DNA of 64,000 bases from Dicyema japonicum (Eukaryota > Dicyemida > Rhombozoa > Dicyemidae). Each line of letters starts with the position of its first letter. Within the stretch, counting starts at the first letter, position 1. This document shows positions 47,312 through 61,749 of this stretch, piece after piece. The notes beneath the pieces were generated by a model. The model ran no database searches. It was not told the origin of the DNA and saw only the letters and a list, made by a program, of their open reading frames with translations. The position numbers and the translations under genes are program-made. The stretch is taken from positions 520,030 through 584,029 of the forward strand of contig RDEW01000004.1 in NCBI GenBank assembly GCA_011109175.1, read 5' to 3'.

Positions 47312-50300
47312 TTAATCATTTCGCCGCGACTCCAAGTCGTCTTTAATCTTCTCAAAAATAGAGTTAATAGCCTCAGAAATACGTCTCAGAGGTCTCCAGA
47401 AGCATCCTCACTCCTTTGTCTCCAAATCTCATACATCGAATAGGCGCTCTAACCATAACCCCCAAGCTCACCGAAATAAACCCGGACACCCCCACAGCAA
47501 TGTTGTTGCCCAACTCAGTGGACTCCTTCCTTAGCCCAACCGCCAAACTGCTTTTATCCACGTGCGACAGACTAACAAAACTCCCCACCCCCGACACTAC
47601 ATTCACTAAACACCCAACAGATCTGCTTTATCGAAGAAAGTGACCCAACCGACGATATTATGGTCCCCAGTTGATTTTCCCGAATATCTCCAATCCACTG
47701 GTTGACCATAGCCTCCACCACGTGTTTTATCCCACTTATCCTGACAATTACCCCCAAATACTACCCGTATTTGATGTTTACAGGTTTCAGAATAATCTGA
47801 CTCTTATTTATGCTTGCAAAGGCAAATAGAAGCTTAAACACGGAGATCCTAAAGTTACTCACCGTCTCGTCGAAATTCAGTTCATTTATATTCCAGTTCG
47901 GTAAATAGCTGAAGGTCACCTCCACTTGGGGGAAAAACTTGACGTCTTTGAAAAAAATGCAGTTCTCAAGATCCTCAGTATCGTCGCCTAGGAATCACCA
48001 AATGAGAGACTCTCAATCTCCACCAACGAGGATAGGAATTTGTTGAGGAAGACGATGCTATTCTACCAATTAGCAACCAAAGTGCCTGGTCAACGGTGAT
48101 ATTTATGGCCGAGGAACTGATCCTCAGAAGATTGTCGCTGACAGTGTCATCGCCACCATTAACGTCCTTCAAACTGCTCATAGTCAACCACCTGACTACA
48201 AACTACAATCACGGAAAGACTCACAGATTCGTTCTGATTTGGGGGAACCCCCTTGTTGTAAAAGTATAGCAGTCTAGTAAAACTCATAGAATCCACTTTC
48301 CCCCGTATTCCAAAACCAAAGACACTCAGACCCACAAAAGAGCTGTATCTCATGCCTACAGGGGGTAACTCATACACAAGTCTGGCCAATTTCAGGGAGA
48401 TCACAACACAGTTGTTAATTTCCCGTGTACTATGTGTCACAAAAAGAAAAAACCCAATCAGATCGGATCCCCCGAACAAAGTAACAGAGAAGTTCTCCAT
48501 GGTCACCTCAATTCGGAGGTCAAAAAATGGGAAAAAAGTCGGTGGTTCGACCCTGTCCTTTCCTTTGGCGTCAATGAAATCCTCCACAACAAAATCCTCA
48601 ACATTTGAAAACTCCAAGACATTTGGTTCATAGCACTTATGTTACACCAACAATACGTCAACATCTGTTAGTTCTATGAAGAACTCATCCTCTTTATCAC
48701 TATCAAAGCTGATCACGGAGAACTCGCTCGACTGGTCCAATTGTCTCTTGGTATCTGTAATGGGACGACACGAGTGTTCAGAGGCGGTTAAACTGGCGGT
48801 GTCTGACTCGGCCTTGAGTGAGGGCTAGGATCAAAATGAAGGGTACAGCTTCCTGCATTTTTGTAAACAGGTTCACAAAAAGGATAAGCTTGCTGAGAGA
48901 ATCACTACAGAGGAAAATATCTGTGTTGACTATTCTAATTTCACAGACAACGTGATTCTTAATGTTGACCATAATATAATTTATGGCCATCACACAATCT
49001 GAAGTAAAAATGGAAAATACTGTGGTATAGTGAAAGTTTTATGTTTTCTATGAAGATGAAATACTCCTGAGGGTACAGAGAGACGAATATATTCAAGGAA
49101 AGGTCAAAATCACTTAAATATAAGAGATAATTACTTAATAATGTTGTATTTAAGATCCTTCAAGCAGATGTGGGTTGAAGTAGGCATTTTTATACCCCCA
49201 CCATGATAGGGAATGGCCTCTCTAAATTTTTCGACATTCTAAAATAAAAATATATTTACATCAAAATGACAAAAAAGAGCGCCAAATTTAAATTTTACCG
49301 TAAATAATAAATAAATAAATTAACAAATACAAATTAAAAATATTAAATAAATAAATTTAAAAATGAACCCTGTTAATCATTTTGATGAGGTCAGCATTAA
49401 TAAATCTAGCATTCAGCTTTAGTCCCTGCAATTGTAAGACATAATTGACAATCTAATCTGACAACAATGAATACCCGAGTCTCAAAGAACGGGTCATTAT
49501 CCCAGACAAAAAATATCCCCGAATCTCCACCATTCGACACAACCTCATTTTCTGCAATCAAAAGCCAAATCAACCATTTATGAGGATTTTTACATCACTT
49601 TGGACATATCCCTGAATGAGGGGACTCACCACCCCATCTTTTGGCAAATTGTGAGAAAATGCGTGCATCCTTGGTAATTTCACAGAAATTTTAATGGATT
49701 CCTCCTAAAATTGTTAAATTAGTCCAACCGGTTGTTCTGAGAAGGTGACAGAGAAGTCTTTAATATCAAAAACATAAATCGTGGTCTCTTCACCACCACC
49801 ACTTTCACTACTCTGGCTGAGCTTGGGGAGCTCTACTTTCACAAGACTCATCAAGTCATCCATCGTCAAGTTAAATTCAACGGAAATAATTTTCACGTTA
49901 AGGTAAAAATTTACGCGGTTTTTCAGGTAATACTCAAAATCTTCGTATTCCCCACACGACAGGGTTTCCAAGAACATCTAATTTAACAGTGGCAGCTACA
50001 ATCTGGTTGTCCGAGTCAAACTTTCCGTGGTACAACGCTGGTAGCTCACAGTCCTTCGGTGGTTCTGCAATGAGTAAGTACGAGAACCGGCCTGCCTCAG
50101 AAAGTGTCGTAGTCTGACTGTGGAAATACTCAGAATACTCTTTTTATTTAAAAATACTAAATTGACTAAAATAATTCAAAATACAGTCAAATTTCGGAAC
50201 TCGATCAATGTGCTATCCTTACGCTTGTTGATGGACAAATTGTTGATAGATACGCTCAGATTACTAGCATTAGGAACAAGATTACTCGTAAAAGACCTGG

Positions 50301-51691
50301 AGAATCTCGACCGTGACGTCCATGAAAGTATCCTTCTATTAATGCATTAAGTACCTCTTGTGGTTGGATGGTCAATTCCTCTATTTGTCTATTAACCAAA
50401 TCAATTAAAGGCGCCAAATTTTGGTGATTCAGGTGGACTTGGAGTGAGTTCAAAATACACGAGACTTTTCCATCAGATTTCTGGGATAATCCAATACATT
50501 ACCCAGAATTCTACACTGGAGGTCGAAGGACAACGAATACTCAGCAATTTCTCAGATTTAAACATAATGTCCACACTCTTGGTAGAATCGACTGAGACTT
50601 TCCAGTCACCGACGTGGGAGAGGTTCACTTCAAGGCCAGGTATTGTGGTACTTTAAAATAACAACGATTTTACCTCAAATCCTCGCCTACGAGCTCCAAA
50701 TTGAGGGTTTCTATCCCTAATGAACAGTCCCACTGTAATGTCGACTGAGAAGGCACACTATCATTATTTTGTGCTAAGATTGATAATATATTACTACCAG
50801 GTTGTAGGGACTCGAAGAGGCGGCCAAGATTTCCCAGGACGTTAACGTTCATTTCGGGTACGGTGTTCACAACGCTCAGCTAAAAGTTCAAATGCTTGTC
50901 TACTAAATTTGACTCGGTGACCACGCGTGTTTTTATGGTTGATGGAAAGTCAATGTCGATCCTGTCATCGTTACTCTGATATGAAAGCTTGAGTCCGCGT
51001 ACAGTCTGTGTTTTCTCCGATAGGTCTCGACTTTCACCACTCGCTACGGTGATTCTGTTAAATTTTATTTATAAATTTAAAAATAAAATAATTTAAAAAT
51101 ATATACTCTTCTGTAGTTAGCGCAAATTGTCCGTGTTGGGTGTCATATTTAATGTCGACGTCTTTGATTTTAATCGTTACGCCATACATAACTTGGATAA
51201 TTATTACGTAATACAGGCATAAAGAATATTAGCAATGGTCTCAAGGCTGATTTTACCGGTGAGATGTTCTGCTTCGTCTGTGAACGTCATCTCAGGAGGA
51301 TCCTCTTCTTCAGGAAAAGATGACATACAACTGTAAAACATCTCCTCATCGCTGTTGTAATTAAATCTAATATACCCTCGTTCCTTGACCTTTAGAGATA
51401 GTCCAGATAGAGTGATTTCGAGGTAGGAGGTGAGTTGGATTCGGATATGCTTGAGAAAACCGGAAACTAACTCGACATTTATTCCGTTTGATTTTAGTTT
51501 ATTGTTGACTTTCTGTGGTTATTATTGAATTGGTTTACTTGGCTGTTTATAGTTAGGTTTTCCAGTTCGACTCCAGCAGTGGATAGCGTTAAGCTGAGGG
51601 AGAAGTCCTCTTTAAGGATGAAGAATCCATTCAAGACTGAGGTTATGAATGAACGTTGGCTCTCTCTGATTTTGTTGGACAGAAATTCCAT
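47312..51691 (-). CDS. ATG2: ATG2 autophagy lipid-transfer protein
   Basis: ATG 51691 (MEFLSNKIRESQRSFIT). The N-terminal chorein-like block continues through short introns: VLNGFFILKEDFSLSL, LENLTINSQ, INVELVSGFLKHIRIQL, LEITLSGLSLKVKE. Middle exons carry repeated beta-strand-rich segments (for example VKIISVEFNLTMDDLMSLV, LRIEVTMENFSVTLFGG). The C-terminal ATG2 block reads NQWIGDIRENQLGTIISSVG and SIKQIC, matching the QW..D....QL..LL.GVGP...I..L segment; after it come LRKESTELGNNIAVGVSGF and MVRAPIRCMRFG. The end is either TGA at 47373 or, with one more splice or indel, SEAINSIFEKIKDDLE ending 47312. At about 4.4 kb it encodes roughly 1,350 residues, shorter than vertebrate ATG2 (1,900-2,100). 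It bridges ER and phagophore and transfers lipids. Individual exon ends were not all resolved. Confidence 0.8.
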
Positions 51692-51984
51692 TTGAATCAA
51701 ATATTGTGCAACATAAATCTAATCAAATTTGGTATGAAAATATTTAAGAAATTTAAATTATATTTTTTAAATTTTAATTAATTTAATTTAAATGTTCAAA
51801 AAATACGTTTATCCCTAATTTTGTACTTTTTTGGTAAAAATTGTTGTAAAATTGTAAATTGGACATTAATCAAAAATAATTGATTTGCATTTAATAATAA
51901 TTAAATTTTATAAAGTAATTGATTCATTTTTATGAATTTTTTTTTTAATAAAATTTTCATATTACTTATTTCTGATGATCATTT

Positions 51985-52165
51985 TTTTACCCCATTTGCT
52001 GTTGAGAGGTCAGGAATCCATGATTCACAAGCGAACGACCTAGTCCGTTAGATCGGCTCAATGATCCAAGGGGTCTCCAAAGATCTACGTTTGACTTGAT
52101 GGCTTCGAGAGCGTTTTTCCATGGCTATTGTCACAAGAAACAACTTTGCAATTCAAGCTCTTAGA
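51985..52165 (+). mobile_element. Family A retrotransposon, 3' terminal fragment
   Basis: Matches 31740-31880: PFAVERSGIHDSQANDLVR, IGSMIQGVSKDLR, then MAIVTRNNFAIQAL, which is the LINE's terminal segment (SVAIQRGNAAS.L). A 5'-truncated remnant. Confidence 0.65.
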
Positions 52166-52880
52166 TTAAAATCATTTGTGTTGTTCAATAATTTTATGCG
52201 ACGTCTGCTGCTGAACATTGTCGGAAGCCAAGTATCCTTACCACGGAAAGCTATATTCTTTGCGCTCTCCTTCCGTTATTTTTGTTTAGTCAATCGAGTA
52301 GACAAATAAAATCAGCATTTTCTATAGCTTTCTGACAATTGAGTTCAATGTGGAATTACGAGTTTTCGTTCTCTTTCATTTTCCCATCCCTCTAATGGTA
52401 TTTTACTTGAGGTTGTTGAGAGAAGACTTTGATAGCCGTGAGTTGTGAGCACATGTATCCTCCTCCAAATCACAGATGTCTAGCACGTTGTTTGTTCTCC
52501 TTGACTTTACGTTGACAATATCTTGAAATTTCTATAATTGAACGAAGAATAATCTGATCAAATGAACCACGTGACTCCATGTACTTTGGACAAACCTTAG
52601 AGAGAATAGGTACGAGTCAATAGAACTTAGAGCAGAATCAACTGAATAGTCTTATCCATGCCAGTGGCTTAATGTTTACATTTTTTATTTAAGATTAAAG
52701 CTGGACACCTCCGGGTGTTCCTCCGAATACATAAAATCGAGACAAGAAAAATTATCAATCTCCTTGCTTTCTCTAGAGCGGTCTCTGGGAACGACCTGAC
52801 TTGGTGGCGCGAACCAAATAGACGCAAGTTTCACTTATGTTGCGATAACTCATTATTTTAAAATTACTTATTTTTAAGAA
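52166..52880. other. Intergenic, no gene recognised
   Basis: No conserved motif in any frame; small ORFs only. Confidence 0.3.
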
Positions 52881-52884
52881 CAAA

Positions 52885-52980
52885 AATTTGGTTGGCGGCC
52901 TCGACTGCATGGCTATTCTCTTGGGACTACAAAGCAAATTCATTCGAAAACCAGCAGCATTCACGGGGTCTCTTATAGCG
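52885..52980 (-). mobile_element. Family A retrotransposon, 3' fragment
   Basis: Reverse-strand text matches 41300-41385: both contain gcatggctattct/gcgtggctattct and accagcagc(a/g)(t/c)tcac. Only about 95 bp remains. Confidence 0.6.
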
Positions 52981-54500
52981 TCATATTTTCTAAGGATAAA
53001 CACTCAAGATGTACATCTTCCATGGAGCTATGTATACATTTGGTGCATGGAACGTCACTACCACAATCTTCCCGTCAATAAACACCTGGCTAACTTGTCT
53101 GACACTTTAATTGAGAGTAAATCAATTATAATAGCAGATGACCATTATTCTGATTCGATTACTATCAATGTAGAAACCTACTTGCTGGAATATGGAGAGT
53201 GAACCTATAATGACGTAATGGCTCAGAATATTGGTAACTTACGATTCGTTTTGTGCCTACAATATTTAACGATCGCAGTACCAGAGAGACAAGTCTTTTT
53301 ACACAAGTCAATCCAAAATAATAATTGTGGGAACCTCTACAAGAAACTATTCAGTGAAGTACTGGAGACCAAATGATCGTCCAGGCACTGGGGGCCGCCT
53401 AAGACAGGTGGATCGAATACAAAGCTGGGTGTTTCTCACCTAACCACAACCAATTATGGTACTGCCCATTGTCAATGACAATTTTTCCCACCAAAAGTTA
53501 TCCAGAAAGCTGACTAATGTGTCAGGAACAACTCCTACTCAACGACAACGGAAATTTGTAAGGGTGGTCAACCTACCAAACAACTCTTTATATCTCCTTT
53601 ATCAAATACCTCAAAAACCACCTGAGATACGAGAAGACTTCAAGTCTGTTGTAGAAAGCGATTCAAGATACCCCTCAGGTTAGACCTCCGATGACAAAAA
53701 TTATTTACATAACTTTAATAAAGTCCAAATAAGGGACTTTAAAAGACTTAATTGATGCTTAAAAATCAATTCCGTGTTCATGAACCTTGTCATGGTATTT
53801 TACATTCTCAACATTCATTGAATAACATTGTTAGGCACACTTGAGATACAAGAAATCAATGTTTTGAGTAACTAACCTAACCCACGTGTTATTCACTTTG
53901 CAGATAAGATATCTTATGAGTTCATTATTTGTATGTAGTCGGGGGAGACAAAAGGTTGCATCCACATCACCACCTCATCAATTAACCTGACTAGAAACAA
54001 CTCAGTAAATTAATTAATGTTCATTCGTATTACCGATTAATGTTCATAAACTTACAAAATGATATTGCAAGTATCCCCATGATTGAGTGCATTCCCTCTT
54101 ACTCAATCCTCCATCTAGTAAACGCCAGTAAGGTTATCAAAATATAATCTGGTATACTCAGTAGACTATCGGCGGTTATCAAGTTTGAATAAAATGCTCT
54201 GTGTTAGGAACATTACTCAAAGATAGTGTAACACTTAACTACAAAGGTTTTATAATTATGCGGTAATAAAAGTTTAGAAAGTTTTATTAACAGAATTTGA
54301 GAATTAATAATAATCATTATGTGCTACCATAAAACAGACATATTCGCCATGATCTTCCAATGACCAAATTAACTTTAAACCAGATCACGACAAAAAGAAT
54401 AAATTAAGTTTTGGTAATTTAAGTAGTTTTTAATAATAAATAAAAATTGATAATTTAACATCGATTTTAAATAAAATTTTAATAATCGAGTGCCATTCAA
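52981..54500. other. Long intergenic stretch upstream of RBBP4
   Basis: ORFs at 52888-53202 and 53456-53683 carry no recognised family. 53376-53415 (minus) is a fragment of the SINE-like repeat head (ccgcctaagacaggtggatcgaat). The last 100 bp are AT-rich. Confidence 0.4.
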
Positions 54501-56044
<1,544 letters not shown>

Positions 56045-56132
56045 TGACTTTTTAATATTTCTGATCAATTTGGCTTAAAATTTCTTTTTCATTAATTTTC
56101 TCTTTTATATAACTTTTTGTTTTATAGACTAA

Positions 56133-56474
56133 ATGGTAGATACCTTTACTCCTCCAGAAATTATCGATTTGGAAAACTCAGGAGAGGTAAAGGGCCCGGT
56201 TGATGATGTAGTCACTTGGAATATATCTAAAGCAATGATACGATTCGTGAATAAGTGAACATTGCTGTTGAAGAGAAATGCGCTTGTCTGGAAAACTCCT
56301 TTGAATTTGGATGCTTCTGTTGAAAAAACTCTACTGGCAAACTATCGCCCCCGGCTGTGGAGCATGTTCTGTTTTATGGAGACTCGCGTTATCAGAGACT
56401 ACGCTCCACAGAATCAATTCAATATACCGGAAAACTATATTTATGATGGGCCCTCACTCTGGATCAGCGGTTAA
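56133..56474 (+). CDS. Unrecognised small gene candidate
   Basis: ATG 56133 opens MVDTFTPPEIIDLENSG. A 27-nt GT...AG segment (from gtgaataag to ttgaag) removes the stop at 56256 and continues in frame to NALVWKTPLNLDASVEKT and FCFMETRVIRDYAPQN, ending SLWISG. About 104 residues; no family recognised. It lies 90 bp after RBBP4 on the same strand and could also be part of that gene's 3' region or a decayed gene. Confidence 0.3.
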
Positions 56475-57688
56475 TCCCCCACTCACGGAAGCTGCGACCC
56501 GTAGTCGCGAACCAGATTCCTTCGGGTCTGTGAGGATGGAAACCGGCTTAGCTCATTCCTTTTCCATGGCAAAAGAAGGTCGATTGGTTATGTAGTTCCT
56601 CTCCCCAATCGAATTCCTCTGCAGGGATGAGAGAAAACTCTTTCACACGGTAGTGGGAACAATGGGAGACCACAGACGTTGGATAACTTGTTTGATTGAG
56701 GGAACTGGGATTACCTAACTGTCTGACGTTTTTTCTGTCTTTTTTTCTCGGTGATCCCAGGGTTCTAAATAAATCGCTGTTGAAAGGGTACAAATAAAAA
56801 GGAATCTTTGAATGTAAAGTCAGTCTCGTTCCTTAAGAATCAAATTTCCACGTTTATAGTTAATGGAGGTCTTTTTGCCTCCAATTCTACTGTTTTGGGG
56901 AGAGTAGCGCGTTCAAGTGCAAAAAAGAGATAAAGGTTTGGTGTGGAGATATTTCGACCAAAAAAGTACGGAGTATGTTTAAATGGAGAGTGGTAAAATA
57001 GGTCTTTTTGATGTTGACATGGATTTAAATGTGTAGATCCGCTTTGACGCACCTCATGGGAGATGATTAAAGTTGATAATTAGTAAAAAAATTAAAAACG
57101 ATACACAACAAATAGAAAAGTCACTGACATATCATGCTATTTGACCTTACAACTCCTGCAAACTATAATAACGACAAAGATAAGTAATAACTGGAGACGA
57201 TTTAATAGTATTGTCAGCAACTGACGATGGTTAGATAGTTTGATGCATGGAAACTTAATTAGCATCATTTACATTTTATTTCTATCACAGACATAATAAT
57301 AACTAATATGCCCACGTGTCATGTCGTTAAGTAGCTCAAAATTTCTTTTATCGCACTATCTTGTGGCTTAGTAGTCATGTGGTTCACCAGAGCTTTAAAT
57401 TTTGGTAGGGGTCAGAGAGCACCTAATGCACCCCGAGAATAACCATGGTTTCTACCCCACACTGAGTTCCCAATAATTCCGCAGAACGGCTTATCGAGCG
57501 CATTTCCCTTCAAATATTAAAAAGGGAATGCAATCTCAATAACGTGAGGTACCAATAAAAGTTAAAGTACATAAAAACAAATCATCATTCATGTCACTCA
57601 TCGACACTATCACCAGAGAACAGTGAATCAAGCAAAGGGAGTAAGTCATGGAGTAGCTTAACAGTGGTGGGATCAATCTACCAATGAA
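56475..57688. other. Intergenic, repeat-like first part
   Basis: 56480-56780 has a gene-poor, moderately G+C-rich stretch ending ctcggtgatcccagggttctaaataaat, which recalls the 3' end of the SINE-like repeat (ctcggtgaatcggggttaataaat). The rest is AT-rich with no ORF of interest. Confidence 0.35.
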
Positions 57689-59895
57689 TCACCCATGAAC
57701 CGTCATAAAGTCAAAGGCAATTCCATAAGTAGTGCTAAGCTGAGAAGGTAGCTCAAACATGGTCTTATAACGAGAGCTCAAATGAGTGAGGACGGTCCAC
57801 TGGGCCTTCATCTTCTCCGACAACATCAGAGCCTCTTTCACAGTACTGTGCCGTTTGGTGATCGCATCTTTCTCCATGTTCGAGCCAAACGTAGCCTCGT
57901 GGATCAACAAGTCCGCATTCCTCCCGGCTACCGCCAACTCACTGCAAGGTCGAGTATCACCAGAATAAACAATTTTATATGAATCCTTCATTTCCAGTAT
58001 AATAGCATGTGAGTCACGAATATGGGCCACGTGCTGAGTTCGTAACTGAGTGTAATATTAACTACAAACTGACTTCAACGACAGTTTCTTGCAAATAAAC
58101 GACAAATCGGCAATTCCCTTAGCGATGTTGTAATTCTTAACAAATCTGAAATATAGAACAGAGGTACATAGCCCTATAGCCAACATTGAGACCGAATATG
58201 GAATTTACGGTGGAGAACGACCTCCTGTAATTATAGGGGGAGAGAATCACAATAGAAGGGATATTACTGTGAAATTCAAGCCTCTTGAGGACGACGGAAT
58301 GAACTCCCTTGTATCAATTTGAACACAACCCCATGGTGGTCATAGTGCATGTGCGATATAAATATGGCAGACAAACATCTGAGGACCCGTTTGTAGTCAT
58401 CCCCATACATCATACTCAATTGGATGAGAGTGGCGGGCCCACAGTCCAGCATAATGCAGTTTTCATTACTACACTTAGATATTCCACAAACTCAGTCCAA
58501 ACTAATATCGAAGACAAGTTCCTTCTAAGAGTAGGCTGAGAAGACGAAGTCCCAAGAAATACAACCTTCGGATATTCGACACGTGAACAACTTTGGACTG
58601 GACTTACAATTCCCTACTAACCAGAAGACTGGAATTTATCATTAAACCGAGTGATCTGACCAGAGACCGACCGAATGTCGTATGATGCCGGGTTCCACGT
58701 GCTATGACTGAGTAATAACTATACCATGAATCCACAGCCAGTGTGTTAAGATTAATGCGAAGAGACGAGTCCAAATAGATATGGGAGTCATCACCGGTCT
58801 TCAGTTGGGGAGAAGCGGTTAACTGCTGAGTTGGGGGGAAGATGGTGGAATTGATAGAGGACAGCAGGCTATGGAAGTGAAGAGTACTCCGATTTGGGAC
58901 GTCCGGGATCGATTTGTTTACAAAAATATGTTTGGAGGAAAAATCAAACCTAAATGACCACAAGACACAACTTTCTGGTCCAATCGAGGTACTCTTTAGT
59001 TGAGATGACATCATCGGGGGACAGGTGGATGACTGTGGCTGACTGCTTGTATAATCTCTCGCATTCTGAGACGTTTTGAAGCACATCCATGGACAAGATC
59101 TCGACTACTGGGAATAAGATGTCCAAATAACCAACAATGGGAGGTCTCAAATCAGGGGGAGTGAATATATCATCAATGTATACTGTACTCCCATCCTCCA
59201 GGTCGACGGAACCATTTTTTAACACAAGACCTATATATTTGCCACTAAAATACAAAATCACAAAGAAACCCGATATTCTTGCACTTTTCCATCATTAAAT
59301 GTCTGATCCCCTCCTTCGGGGCCATGACTATCACAGTGGTGTCCAATATGTTTATAAATTCGATATTGAAGTTGCTGGAATCCACCAAATCCTCATTAAG
59401 GGAAACTACCTCACACAAAAATGACTACAAAATGGGAGTTTCTCCAACTCATAGCTTTGCAGTGTCCTCAAGTATTTGTCCTATAAATAATATGGAGGTT
59501 CTACAATGTCAATTTGGCATTTTATGGGTATATTAGAATCCACATTATCGAACGACAGGGACAGTCCTAGAGTGGAGTCGGAAATATACCTCCGAGTCCA
59601 CTCATGTTAGTCCAGTTGCTGTTTGTGATGAATATCCCGTCAATTCTGGATTTTCTCATTCTGCATCACAATAACTCGATTACTTTGATTGCATTATGAC
59701 CTTCTGGGTTCCCTCCCACAGTTAATCAGATACCTGTTGTATTTCCTAAACTACCTTGATTTGTCTGCCACAATCATACACGTTGTGGGAAAGTTGTTGT
59801 ACCCCGTGCTTCCCACAATTAGCTCATAGTTGTTGAATCTTGGAGCAGTCTGGCGCATCAATGGTAAACTTAAAGGCTTTTAGCACGTTTGGCAT
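57689..59895 (-). CDS. ELAC2: tRNase Z, long form (ELAC2)
   Basis: Stop TGA 57689-57691. The ATG at 59895 (MPNVLKAFKF) is the likely start, but the first exon junction is unsettled. N-terminal half: NNYELIVGSTGYNNFPT, RYLINCG / EGTQKVIMQSK, IDGIFITNSNWTNMSGLG (pseudo-nuclease part). Linker and mid region: YTVYIDDIFTPPDLRP-like text, AKEGIRHLMMEKCKNI-like text. C-terminal half: YPKVVFLGTSSSQPT, CGPATLIQL, ISHMHYDHHGVV (the HxHxDH metal site, about 58333-58356), AHIRDSHAIILEM, YSGDTRPCSELAVAG, LLIHEATFGSN and LTHLSSRY. Several 21-23-nt introns. One base is missing in the G run at 59711-59717, between INCG and EGTQ. It cleaves 3' trailers from nuclear and mitochondrial pre-tRNAs. Confidence 0.88.
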
Positions 59896-61387
59896 TTTAT
59901 TTTTTTTATAAATTATAAAACTTAATTTATTATTTATTTAATTTTAAATTTAGTATTTACGTTTAAATAATATTATGGTATGTCAACTCTCTGTATAACT
60001 AGTGACAGTACAACTTCACCAGACCTGACCCTTGCTTTTTTTAAGATCGCCTCATTTACTAGCTTGTCGGTGCATTACGACACAATCCTATCCTCATCCA
60101 GATGAAGGGCACGTTTGCTTCTGAAAAGAAGCAAAACACTTTTTCTGGAGTACAGAAACGTTAATTGGGAAAATTTGCACAATCTGTGGATAATAAATAA
60201 GCAGAATTTAATGCAGAACGCTTTGTTTCTCTTGATAATGATGTCATCCATTTTCTGCGCTCAACAAGCAAAATCCATTCAATGATGTGGAAGACTTTAT
60301 CGAATTATACGCTCACAACAGTTATTCAAAAAAATACGAAGACCCCTCCCTCTCTTCGATAAGCCAAGAGGTTGCCATGACCTTATTATTCTCTCCTGAA
60401 GAGGTTGAAAATGCTACTAAAACTCAAAAGCAGACCTTCTCCAGGGGATCAGTTGGTATACCACTGTGCTCAAGAATTTGGACCCCGAACCCTCATAGCT
60501 TAAATGAAGATTTCTCTGATCGACGTTATCAACAACTCTTCATCGAACTTCTCGTAGAGCTTTCGTGTAAGACAATCTTGATCCCTGGTCTCCTCGATTT
60601 CTCAAGAAGCAAGATAAAAAGCTCCTTCTAAGTTTTAATCCTTGGAGACGCATCAGTCATATACACATTGAGTCTCCTTTTGAGATTTTTTTCAATAGTC
60701 AAAAATTCACATCTTTTTTAAAATTGTTTGAAACTTATAAAAATGTAGTTTTTAATAAAAATGCCGCTCATCTTCAACGGTCACTAGTTGATATAATTGA
60801 AGATGTGCAAGAAAATTGAACTTTGTAAATTCGAAAGATCGTCCAATTAAACGCTAGGTCCCTGTATACTCAATTTATCGAGCCAAACATCATTTATGGC
60901 TGTGCCGTTTGGGGAACAATCAAAGTTAATTTAATTGTACTCAGTCCAGAACTATCAAGACTATCCATAGACTCTGTTGGGTTATGACAAAGGTAACCTG
61001 TTTGAGGACTTTGTGTGGAAGTCATGTGTCAAATACTCACCTCTACTAATATTATGACAAATATAATACTACATCGGCCCCCTAGTCCAGCACCTCCCGA
61101 TTCGGAAATGATCATGAATGTTTAAAGGCTTCCGAAGCTTTGATTTGCCTGCATTGACAAACCGTTACTTTTGGCGTCATTCAAAGTAGTATTTGAAGAA
61201 GCCACATACTATTGCAGAAAATCTTATTAAGCTGTGTGCATTGGAAATGGTGAAAACAGTTCTGGGTCTCGAAAACTGCAGCAGATTCCTTCAAATAATT
61301 GCACCCAGTTCGAAAACCGCGTGGCGCCATGTGCTGCGTGGTTAATTTTGAAGTTTTCTGCTAGCTTGTCTCTTCCTCTTCTCTCTT
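59896..61387. other. Intergenic with possible LINE remnants
   Basis: A 114-codon ORF at 60287-60631 (FIELYAHNSYSKKYEDPS) has no recognised family. 60855-60935 reads SLYTQFIEPNIIYGCAVWG, which resembles the post-RT L...F..P...YG..VW motif of LINEs. Weak evidence for old mobile DNA. Confidence 0.35.
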
Positions 61388-61620
61388 CCTATTAGAGTGG
61401 CGTCATGTGATCCACCTGTCTAGGTGACGCCCAGTGCCAGGCCGGCACGAAAAAGGATCATTTGCTCTCCCCCACTCCACTGGAGGGGTTCCCACAACTG
61501 CATGTAATGGACGTCTTACCTTTTATGCTGATTCCGGATTCTGTAAAAGTGGAAACTGGATACACTTAATTAGTTGTTTACTTTAACTTCTTTCTCGGTG
61601 AATCGGGGTTAATAAATAAA
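61388..61620 (+). repeat. SINE-like repeat, copy 3
   Basis: The opposite orientation to copies 1 and 2. The head has GGCGT...ACGCC enclosing CACCT GTCT AGGTG; then caggccggcacgaaaaagg, ccactccactggagggg, gattccggattctg, and the 3' end ctcggtgaatcggggttaataaataaa. It lies directly upstream of the hAT remnant. Confidence 0.75.
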
Positions 61621-61749
61621 ATTGCATCCAAGATCGAATTAATTGTCTCAGTGATGATATTCTTAAACAAGTTGTTTCGAATTCTTGCATCAGGATTTCA
61701 ATCCAGTTGGATGAATCTATCCATGTTGGTAATTGTAGTCAACTAATTG

